64,000 nucleotides of DNA from positions 1,364,001 to 1,428,000 of the forward strand of contig JACGCM010001747.1 in assembly GCA_014058105.1 (NCBI GenBank), given 5' to 3'. The notes beneath the pieces were generated by a model. The model searched no databases. It was not told where the DNA came from and saw only the letters and a list, made by a program, of their open reading frames with translations. The stretch comes from Kingdonia uniflora. Taxonomy: Eukaryota; Streptophyta; Magnoliopsida; Ranunculales; Circaeasteraceae. Within the stretch, counting starts at the first letter, position 1, and every line of letters starts with the position of its first letter. The position numbers and the translations under genes were made by a program. Positions 1-8,835 of the stretch are shown here, piece after piece.

Positions 1-649
1 CTAACCAGGAAAACCTTGAAATTGTTCCAATCCTCCATCCCCTTCGCTATCAGCCTCGCTCGTCCTACCTGAGGTCGAAACCTCATTAACAGATAACCTA
101 CCCATCTTAATCAGATTTTACAAGATTATTTCGAGCTACACAGATGCCTCTCGCGCTTGACCTACATACAGGTTAAAGTATTTATCATTCTTCCATCTAT
201 GTATACGTATATATCTATATATTCAATATATATCTCTGATAAAAAGTTACACATAACGTATACATTCATACTATAAAATTTCAAAGTATATTGCATATAT
301 ATCTCTGTTAACTTTCGACATCCGGAAGCGAATCGACTGAAGAGTCAAGCTTTCTCCTCACTACACTATTGTATTCCCACCTACGAGATCCCGAACCTTT
401 TACCCTCTTTAACCGTTTATCGTCTTCAGAAAACTCTTGATTTATTCCCCTGATCTTTCGACTTTCTCTCTGATTGCTCTCCAAGTCTTTTGTGGTAAAA
501 TGATTATTTTGAGACGAAGAACTATTTATCTTTTCTCTCTCATGCAGCTGGCATTTATTGCCCCTCGCACAAACCATCCCCGATTCTTGAACCGAGGCAT
601 CCTTTCCAATCTTCATGTCAGACGCCTTGTGCCTTTTCAATGAAACCAC
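1..649 (-). pseudogene. E0 antisense module, start of coiled-coil gene region
   Basis: Reading leftward, a 113-codon ORF (649-308) is followed by a 34-codon ORF that starts at 105 and stops at the window edge. Both are charged and low in complexity, rich in Lys/Arg/Ser and then Glu/Ser, with no recognisable domain. Their position downstream of ORF B (2444) and ORF A (1335) is where other elements here carry the acidic N-terminus of the Transposase_28-like gene. I therefore infer they are that region of E0, but no direct similarity proves it. The rest of the gene would lie left of the window. Confidence 0.3.
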
Positions 650-1041
650 CTTTCCATCATAACAACTATCCTAATTTATTAACGTGTTTTGTTGCCCTCT
701 TTCCATATCTTTTCTTAACATCCCCTCACTCATGATGGTTTGCACTGTGAGATGTCAGAACTCTATATTATTTTCTATACAAAACAAAACTAGAAGCTTT
801 AGCACTGACGTATTTCGATTTTACAGAACTTGTTTATCCTACTTAGAGTGATTGACGTCATTTTTAAAGTCATACAAATATTTAAATTTATTTAAATTGT
901 TTACTTAACAATTCCTAAACAGATCCCCCTATTGAGGATCCAATTGAATTACATTATTTCTGTTACATTCCAGCATTTTGCTTATTCATAAGAGCATCTA
1001 CACAATATCTATCACGATCTTGAAAATTTTAGCAACATGCA

Positions 1042-1335
1042 TCATTCACCAGCCCTCATATCTTTAAAATTGATCTCCACTTCAGCAATCAGACCCACCA
1101 CCCTTTGTCGTTCTGTCGGATCCCTCATGAATACACGAAAGAATGACTCATAGAAGTAACGAGCATACTCAAGTTCTCTACTCCAGATATCTAACCCTTC
1201 GAGCTGGCACACCCTCATCGGTAGGTCAACATCATAACCGAGCGAGCCGAAAATTCTCTCCCGTACCTCGATAGTTTTTATGGCAAGTCGACCTTCAGCA
1301 GCATGACGAATCTTTTGAGATCGAGTCCGTACCAT
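1042..1335 (-). CDS. ORF A of E0 antisense module, small protein of unknown function
   Basis: An uninterrupted 97-codon ORF starting MVRTRSQ. Residues 14-36 (EGRLAIK, VRERIFG, GYDV) match the decayed copies at 43,796-44,155 (EGRLTIK, PYDV) and 13,531-13,907 (RLAFK, IREAIFG, GYDA). It is therefore one of three copies of an element-borne family, each lying antisense between integrase and the 3' LTR. There is no signal peptide, membrane segment or known motif. The first half is basic and the remainder mixed-charge helical. This is the only intact copy in the window. Function unknown. Confidence 0.6.
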   Translation of the reverse strand: MVRTRSQKIRHAAEGRLAIKTIEVRERIFGSLGYDVDLPMRVCQLEGLDIWSRELEYARYFYESFFRVFMRDPTERQRVVGLIAEVEINFKDMRAGE

Positions 1336-2015
1336 CCTAACCTTCCCATGAGCTTTTGCTGGTCATCCTATCCACATTTGTAAGATTTCCTAATCACTTA
1401 CATCTTTCACTCAATTGTTACCTAGTATCGCTTAACAAAATCTCTATCGACCTTATGCATAGAATCTCTATCGACCTTAGAACAGCTCGAATTAACATAT
1501 TTCTACAATTCTTATTTAATTTCCTGCTAAAACATAGGTCTTTCATTCATCGCAGTTCGAAAGTTGTTTTAGCACTTATCAAACAGTTATTCAACTAACA
1601 CATTTCAGATCGAATCAAGAAAAGTTTTATGCACAAAATTCGTGAGAATCAATTTTTATTCATATTATTCATGGCACGATTTATAGATAATAAGTTTTCA
1701 TACAGGAATGCGACAACATGTTATCCGTCTAGCACCAAACTTTAGGTACTTTAGAGGTAACAAGTTTTCCCTGTTTATTCATAGCTACAGGTCGACCAGG
1801 CACAGCGAGGCATCAACTTGTCCAGTTCTTCTTACTTCAGTGATGTTTCACCCTGACACGATGAAATTAGTGGAACCAACAAAAAGCCTTCCTCACATGG
1901 CTTGGATGAAGCACAGTCGAACTCCATGCAAGTATTATGTGAGCAGTAGACTCAGTACGCTCCCACAAAACAAGATGGAAAGATCTTCAGAGCACAAAAT
2001 CACGATGGAAATGCC

Positions 2016-2444
2016 TCAGCAGAATCTTCTTGCCAGTAATCCTCCTTCACTATCATCACCGCCTCTTCTATAACCACCACCACCGCAGAGTTGGTAGAGA
2101 TGAAGTGGGCCCGACCTTAGAATCCTTGGCACCACAGAAAATTTGTGCATCTGCCCCGCAGACACACCTTTCCTTGCATATGAATCCCTAACCCTGTCTT
2201 CCGCAAGAGTGCGGAGACAGGCCCTACGCTCCTCGCCCGTCAAGACGAAGACATAAAATCTCCACTTCCAGTAGAAATCTTCCTCAACTTCAACCGCTTC
2301 CTCTCCCGATAAGCCTCTATACGATGGAGGAACAAGTGTTGGGATCGTCATTTCCAGAGAATGATCACCAAAGTACTTCAACTTCAACCGCTGCGCTTCA
2401 GGCGCAATTATCTCTTCAAGAACCATACTCCCCATTTTCACCAT
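2016..2444 (-). CDS. ORF B of E0 antisense module, small protein of unknown function
   Basis: An ORF of 142 codons. The part shared with other copies is KYFG, then P.PPSYRGLSGEEA, then EEDFYWKWRFYVF and a short ER-rich tail. It matches 38,925-39,218 ([25 protein letters not shown]) and 46,880-47,219 (YFGQ, PVEPTY, AEEDFFWLCQFHY). The start MVKMGSMV parallels MVKTSSQ in the E4 copy. After about residue 95 the E0 frame continues into Gly/Tyr/Ser-rich sequence that is probably not native. It sits 300 bp inside the 3' LTR on the opposite strand. No known domain. Confidence 0.5.
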   Translation of the reverse strand: MVKMGSMVLEEIIAPEAQRLKLKYFGDHSLEMTIPTLVPPSYRGLSGEEAVEVEEDFYWKWRFYVFVLTGEERRACLRTLAEDRVRDSYARKGVSAGQMHKFSVVPRILRSGPLHLYQLCGGGGYRRGGDDSEGGLLARRFC

Positions 2445-2702
2445 TTTAGTGAGTGCTCCGCATGCAAGAATTTACCTAAACAAGGGGATAAAGGTACTCT
2501 TTATATAACCCTAACTTTATTGTGCAAGTACATTTTTCCAAGCGTTGTCATTGATTACTGACGCGACTATTCAAACTCAAAACGTCACATACATCTGCAC
2601 CATCATTTAATACCCATCACTTCCCAAAACTACATAATTTCCATCCAGTCAAGCGCCATCATTGCTTCGTTTCAAGATTACAGATTTGTACATGTTCTTT
2701 TC

Positions 2703-2729
2703 CAACGAAGCCACCCGTAACTTCGGTTG
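2703..2729 (+). other. Hairpin next to polypurine tract, E0
   Basis: Arms CAACGAAG and CTTCGGTTG (one bulged G) flank a 10-nt loop. They sit just before the purine-rich stretch GTGGGGGCGA that precedes the 3' LTR. The same placement with different arm sequences occurs before three other LTRs here. Confidence 0.5.
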
Positions 2730-2741
2730 TGTGGGGGCGAT

Positions 2742-3320
2742 TGTAGGGGATTATTCCTCGACCTCACTCGTAATCGAGCTCATTCAGTTCAAATTACCTC
2801 CATCTCAGGTTCACACAATTTCAGTACACAACATTCTAGTCAGACATTCTAACCAACCCCACGAACTACATAAGAAACTACATCGAGTTAAAATCGGAAA
2901 ACGTGATTCAGTCAAAGACACCTGTATCCCACGAACTCATCAGTTATTCATTCAACTGCTACTAACCACATTATTCGGGAGACGTGCTCCAGCACGACGA
3001 AGAGCTGTGGGAAAATCCCATAAAAAGGAGAAGTTCCAGAAGAGACGGGGACCAGAAAAATTACTCAAACTTCTATTTTACGAGATCAAAGGTATTTCTA
3101 TATTCTAGAGATCACTTGTAATAAAAATATCCACTTAAAGCTATAAAAAGACTTTTACAGAAATGTTTCACACGAGGTCTTGGTTTTTTACCTATTCAGA
3201 GGTTTTCCACACTAAAACACCTGTTTCAATTTCTTGCTTTCCATTATCGTATTGTTACATGGATCATTGGTGTGATAGCTAATTCGTAATCATATCGGGC
3301 TACGGAATTTGTCTATTACA
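2742..3320 (+). repeat. 3' LTR of E0 (Ty3/gypsy)
   Basis: Begins TGTAGGGG directly after the purine tract and ends GTCTATTACA, giving TG...CA ends over 579 bp. It carries the U5-side signature shared by every LTR of this family: TTGG, a T-run, ACCT-loop-AGGT, a T-run, then CCAC (3180-3210). A possible TATA-type stretch, CTATAAAAAG, lies near 3141. No target duplication could be recognised because the left neighbour is element sequence. Confidence 0.8.
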
Positions 3321-3365
3321 ATACCTTTCTTGCTTTCAACAAAAATTTCAAACAAATTTCTTTCT

Positions 3366-3393
3366 CAACTAAAGCCACCTGTGCCTTTAGTTG
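3366..3393 (+). other. Hairpin next to polypurine tract, second LTR
   Basis: A perfect 9-bp stem, CAACTAAAG and CTTTAGTTG, with a 10-nt loop, followed at once by CGAGGGGTGAT and the LTR. Compare the E0 hairpin at 2703-2729. Confidence 0.6.
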
Positions 3394-3404
3394 CGAGGGG
3401 TGAT

Positions 3405-3981
3405 TGTAAGGACCTATCCCTCGACCTAGTCCAAACTCGAACTACCTCAATATCAGACACACACATTATACACGTGACACGCACAATCAGTATTGACACC
3501 GAGGCCATGAATATATAAAAAATATAAATCGAGCACTACAGCAAAATATGAACAAGTCAAAGACACCTGTCTCCCATAAACTAAGAGTTACACATTCAAC
3601 TACCACTTACCTCATTATTAGGAGAACGTGCTTCTACACAATAATGAATTGCATGTAAGGTCTATATAAAGAAAAAGTTCCAGAGGAGATAACGACCGAA
3701 ATTTCTAGATTCTAACACCAAAATTTATATATTCTAAAACCACAATAATCCTGTCTTTCAAGATCAAGTATTTCTAACTCAAGAGACCACTTGTAATAAG
3801 ATATCAGTCTCAAGCAATAAAATTTATAGTTACCAAATCCTCAACTCGAGGTAGTGGTTTTTACCTATTCAAAGGTTTTCCACGCTAAATCACTTGTGTC
3901 ATTTCTTTTATCACACTAATTTTTGTCACAGGTATATTTGGTGAAAAATTTAATTTCGAGCTACAAAATTAGGCCATTATA
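3405..3981 (+). repeat. LTR of a second element, only 84 bp after the E0 LTR
   Basis: Starts TGTAAGGACC after a purine tract and ends AGGCCATTATA, the last bases decayed from ...ATTACA. It has the conserved U5 hairpin at 3854-3883. The 84 bp between the two LTRs is itself the hairpin-plus-purine-tract end of an element body, so this is a 3' LTR whose own body was displaced by the E0 insertion. Whether it also served as the 5' LTR of E1 cannot be decided. No primer-binding site follows it. Confidence 0.75.
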
Positions 3982-4252
3982 CTTTATGTATAGTTTTTTT
4001 AGGGGCTATATAAATCCGCCTGCCCCTGACAATATTACATCGAGAAAATATCTCAAGAAATCACATTCAAATAATGCAAGCTTATACAAGTGAAGTTCGC
4101 TGGCAGACTTGGTCAATATATCATTAAATTGGAAATCGTTTCAAGTCTCTAAACACTCTGATGTGAAGCTCGATTTACAATAAACCTTAATCACAAAGGT
4201 ATACGAAACAAGTTCCTCACTTCCTTTATGCATTTCTCTAATAATATAAGTT
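3982..4252. other. Unassigned, no gene seen
   Basis: AT-rich flank containing CTATATAAATCC near 4010, a TATA-like match of unknown meaning. I see no coding signal. Confidence 0.4.
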
Positions 4253-4494
4253 TGTCACTGGCAGAGGAACAAATGCAATTATCCACCATATATTATCAAC
4301 GAGGCCTTTTAAACCCGTTTGGCTGTGGAAGTTGGAAGAACTCCAAAGTTAAGCGTGTTCGGGCAGGAGTAGTCCTGGGATGGGTAATCCGCTGGAAAGC
4401 TGCTTCCCAGCCGAATTAAACCTCATACTGATGGAGATTCGCAGTGGCTAAGTGGGGACAATATCGGTGAGTTAGTAGAGGGTGGATGGTTACA
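4253..4494 (+). mobile_element. Cassandra-like TRIM solo LTR with embedded 5S rRNA sequence
   Basis: A 242-bp segment starting TGTCACTGG and ending GGTTACA. Positions about 4337-4400 closely match the internal control region of plant 5S rRNA (AGAACTCC-AAGTTAAGCGTG, then AGTAGTCCTGGGATGGGT). The downstream GGGGACAATATCGGTGAG is typical of the 3' part of Cassandra/TRIM LTRs. The Cassandra family is known to carry 5S-derived pol III promoters in its LTRs. No tRNA-Met-type primer site (TGGTATCAGAGC) follows, so this looks like a solo LTR. A 63-codon ORF across it is coincidental. The left border is the least certain point. Confidence 0.7.
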
Positions 4495-5660
4495 ATTTCA
4501 GTTGTTTTAGCTTTAAAATGCATATAAAAAATTGTTGAATCCACGCAAATATTCACATTTTCTTACTCTAATTGTCACGCTGATTTCACCCCATTTAAGT
4601 CCAGTCCAACTGCCCCAAGCTCAATGCCATCAACACTTACATGAAGTGCAACCTATGGGGTTAAATCCTATTCTTAATGATAATGCGGATGTCATATGTC
4701 CAGCTAGTTGGTGCACCATCCACAATATCTTTAAAGTATACAGATTAAAGCCCATACCACGTTTATGTTAATGCTTCAACCAAAACTTCGTCACATAGGT
4801 GGATTATGTTAATGTCGAAAGTTTATAGTAGCTTGAGGCTAATCAATTTTGATTGTTTTATGTCTCAATCAAAAGGTCCATAAACCGTTAAATTAATGAC
4901 CTATACTTAACCTAAATCAAGTCGATCAATTATCTAAAGTCAAGCAAGCATATGGAAATTAAAGAATACAGACAAAGATTTTTAACCCTGTGAGAAACCT
5001 TTCACAGGAGAAAAACCTACAGGTCACCGTCGAATCACCCGACAGCTAAATAATCCACTATTTGAAATCAAATTACAAAAGTATGACTACTTACAGACTC
5101 GATAAACACATCCCGTGGTTATCTCTATTCTAATCACGCTCTGTGTATTCAATTCCGCGTTCTCGCAGCGCCTCGCTCCAATCTCCCGTCGAACCTCCCA
5201 AAACTCAAATCGCTCAAGCTCTTCAAATCACATTAGGGTGTCTTGGTCAAGGATGATTGATTCAAGAATTTAGAGGTTTAATTCTCTCTTGAATTACTCA
5301 AGAACAATCTCTCCTCACTCTAAAACTCAAGCCCTATAAAAAATAGGTTTTCTGAAAATTTGAGTGAGAAAAAAAGAAAAATTCTCTTTTATTAAGAAAA
5401 CCGAGTTTTGCGTTTCTTACTCAAATATTTTCTATTATATTCGAATAGTTTTCTGCTGTTGACAAAAATCGACAACTAGAAAAATAATCAAAATTTGAAA
5501 AAATTTAAGCAGAAAAAAATAGTCGAGCAAGATTAGAAAATATTCAAAATTTTTTATTCTGCCAAAAAATATTCGAGCAAGATTATAAAATATTCGAATA
5601 TTTTTATTCTCTTGTACAAACATTTTTAGGATTTATTGTGAGGATCCACCAGCACCGATA
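4495..5660. other. Degenerate AT-rich sequence, no gene seen
   Basis: About 1.2 kb without convincing coding potential. Positions 5430-5620 contain several imperfect copies of AAAATATTCGA-type inverted motifs. A fragment near 4985-5040 (TTTCACAGGAGAAAAACC) recalls an LTR U5 region in reverse. Otherwise nothing assignable. Confidence 0.4.
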
Positions 5661-5672
5661 GTCTCAATTCAT

Positions 5673-7680
5673 TTGGGACAAGAGGCGCCGACAGATATCA
5701 GCAGAGATCGCAGACCTCCCAAGCTGCCCGAGGAAGCCTTACAGCCTCCTTACCAAGCCCCACTTCCTGAATATGTGAGCGAGGAAACAGGTAACTATGT
5801 TCCCAGACTCATACGTCAGACAATTCTGATAATTCCAGGAGCTCCGGTAGTTCCAGCGGCTCAGGCAGTTCCAGTAGTTCCAACAGCTCCTATCCCTCAG
5901 TATTATATCTCTCAGGAACTCATGGACCAGCGTATCAGGGAAATCATTGAAGCAATGGCTTTATACCCGAAGGATGACTCGCACAAATTACAAGGTATCC
6001 CAATTGCTAAAGAATTATTTGAGAAATCCATCCATCTCGACTTCGAAGCCTCGAACAATATTACAGAATATGAGGCACTCATTCACGGCTTGGACACGGC
6101 CCTCGAACTCAGAATCACTGAAATCTCAGCCTACACAAACTCTCTTCTAATTGCTCATGACTACAGAACATTACAAGAAAAATGTCATCATGGTCGATTA
6201 TACAGCTCTGGTTGCAGAAAAACTAAACAAATTTCACAAATCTACACTCGAATAACTCCCTCGAGGAGAGAATTGCCACGCTGACTCCTTGGCTTACTTA
6301 GCCAGAGTATTAGGTACAGAATCATGACACCTTCAAATCGAGGTTATTTCTAGCCCCAGTATTAATCGTACTACGATATATGCGATTAACACTGGGGGCG
6401 ATGAGATGGCGGAAGATGATTGGAGGAAACCTTTTGTTATTTATCTCGGTCAGGATAACTCATGTAACGGACCACTGCCAGATGATCCACAGCAGTGCAG
6501 ACACATCATCGAGAATTTAAAACGCTACACAGTCCAACCAAACGGCGATCTCTACAAACGCTCGGTCATTGATCCATACCTCAAGTGCCTCTCTAAAGAA
6601 CTTGCCGACAACATGCTTCGAGATCTTCATGAAGAAATCTGCGGATCCTATACGACAGGACGAACTCTTGCTAACAGAGCAATTACCCAAGGAGTATTCT
6701 GGCTAGGGATGTGGAAGCAAGCTGAAGAATACTCAAGGAAATGCGATGCATGTCAGCGTCATAGAAATCAAATTCGGGCCCTGCCCTCGAACTCCATGCA
6801 AGTAAGGTGTACTGGATGTTCAAGCAATGGGCACTCGATCTAGTTGGTGAATTCCCCAATACTCCGGGTAATAGGAAATTTCTCCTTGTTGCCATGGATT
6901 ACTTCACCAAATGGGTCGAAGTAGTTCCTCTATGCAGAACTCGAGAAGAAGAGGTCATTTCTTTCATTTGGCAGCATATTATCACATGATTTGGTTGTCC
7001 ACATTTGATTTGTATCAATAACGGTCCTTAGTTCGTTGGAGCAAAGGCCGTAGCATTTCTCAACAAACACAACATAATACATTCTCCATCAAACCCATAC
7101 TACCCCCAGGGAAACGGACAGGCGAAGATCACAAAAAAGATCATCGTGGATGATCTCAAAAGCGCCTTATGTTACAGATGAAGGGCAACTGGATACATGA
7201 ATTATCTCACGTCTTATAGGCTTATCGAACTGCGCCCCAGAAGTCAACACAATGCTTTCCTTTTCTACTCGCCAATAGAACTGAAGCAGTCATCACAACA
7301 AAGTACCACCATCCTGTGAGAGACCACGAGCTCATAGGCGAAGAGAATGAGTTCGAATTGGCTTGCAATCTCAATTGGATCGATGAGACAAGAGATCGAG
7401 CTATCACAAATCTTGGTCGATATCATCAAACACTGACAAATTCATACAACAAACGAGTTCGCACTCGGGAGTTTGCCATCAACGACTGGGTCCTTCGAGA
7501 AATCCCAGTTAACAGAAAAGATCCACATGCTGGGAAACTAGCAAAAAACTGGGAAGGTCCATTCATGGTCATAGGTTGAACTGGTCTGGGTTCTTACTAT
7601 CTCATGACGGAAGCTAGTGACAAAATTCCAAATTCATGGAATACGAGAAGATTGAAGTTATATCGACACTGAACAATTCC
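5673..7680 (+). pseudogene. E1 gag-leader/RNase H-like/integrase remnant (Ty3/gypsy, Tat type)
   Basis: The first 90 codons are a Pro/Val-rich gag leader ending near YISQELMDQRIREI. The frame then passes directly into an RNase H-like domain (HLDFEASNNITEYEAL, HGLDTALEL). Gag core, protease and RT are absent. Integrase follows: the HHCC finger (DLHEEICGSYTTGR to KCDACQRH, about 6640-6765), the catalytic core (DLVGEFP, YFTKWVE, FLNKHNIIHSP, about 6830-7130) and the C-terminal part (VNRKDPHAGKLAKNWEGPF, near 7505-7565). Stops at about 6988 and 7029 and several frame changes make it non-functional. Confidence 0.85.
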
Positions 7681-7845
7681 TCCATTACTCAGCAGTGTTC
7701 AATCCACCTCGAGATTTCACCTCCAATGTATGTACAAACTCTTTTCAATCAATGAAATCTCATTTTATCACAAATCCCTATCAATCAATGAAATCTTATC
7801 CAAGAGAAAAATGCAGTTTATCCTAGCTCGATCCCTAAAGGTAAA

Positions 7846-8612
7846 CAACATCCAGCATTGGTAATAGCATAGATAATACTAGCCTAACTCCTGCGGATTT
7901 TCATACATCCGAAGGCGGGGGACATAAAAAACCTCTTAGCCTGAAGATAACAAGCCTAAAGCACGAGTGAGGAAAAAACTTGCTCGCTGCCACTAAGCTC
8001 CAACATTCAACATTGGTATCAAGGCATAGATAATACTAGCCGAACCCCTGAGGATTCTCATACATCCAAAGGCGGGGGCCATAAAGAACCTCTTAGCCTG
8101 AAGATAACAAGCCTAAAGTACGAGTGAGGAAAAAACTTGCTCGCTGCCACTAAGCTCCAACATCCAACATTGGTATCAAGGCATAGATTATACTAGCCAA
8201 ACCCCAGAGGATTCTCATACATCCGAAGGCAGGGGCCATAAAGAACTTCTTAGCCTGAAGATAACAAGCCTAAAGCACGAGTCAGGAAAAAACTTGCCCG
8301 CTGCCGCAAAGCTCCAGCATCCAATATTGGTATCAAGGCATAGATAATACTAGCCGAACCCCTGAGGATACAAAACCTCCAGGACTGGGGCCATAAAGAG
8401 CCTTAGCCTATGGATCAGGCCTAAAGCACGAGTAAGACGTTGCTCGCTGCCGATGAGCACAACTCTCCAATATGGTATCAAGGCATAGATAATACTAGCC
8501 GAACCCCTGAGAAAACAGAGATTCGAGGCAGGGCCCATAAAGAACCTCTTAGCCTGTGCTGACCGCCTAAAGTACGAGAAAAGATAATACTAGCTCGCTA
8601 CCGCTAAGCCTC
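7846..8612 (+). repeat. Tandem array of about 157-bp units in E1, about five copies
   Basis: Units start near 7846, 8001, 8158, 8315 and 8465 (lengths about 155, 157, 157, 150 and 148). Units 1-3 are highly similar; 4 and 5 carry replaced middles. The best-kept segment in every unit is AAGGCATAGATAATACTAGC, except that unit 1 has ATAGCATAG in place of AAGGCATAG. The array follows integrase and precedes the antisense genes. Tat-lineage elements are known for tandem repeats in this 3' region. Confidence 0.9.
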
Positions 8613-8835
8613 CCTGAAGTCCAAGGGCCGAAGCACAGATAATACTTACTTCTACGCCCACGGACTTCTTCTAATTCAATGGGTCAAACCAGAGAATAAC
8701 TCTACTGCAGGTGTGGAAATATTATTTTCTCATATCAGTATTTCAAATTACAGCGCTCCTCTTAAAGTCTTACATTGAGCACTGAAGCATCAACATCTGC
8801 TACATATAAAAGGTACTCGCTTTCAGAGTTCAATT

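Noticed and set aside
4228..4419. 63-codon plus-strand ORF
   Set aside because: It runs through the 5S rRNA-like part of a Cassandra-type LTR; the similarity is at the RNA level, not protein.
5435..5623. Minus-strand ORF rich in Phe/Ile
   Set aside because: Pure AT-rich inverted-repeat sequence; composition explains the ORF.
7846..8612. CRISPR-like regular repeats
   Set aside because: The units are about 157 bp with no short-repeat/spacer alternation; they form a head-to-tail tandem array within a plant retroelement.
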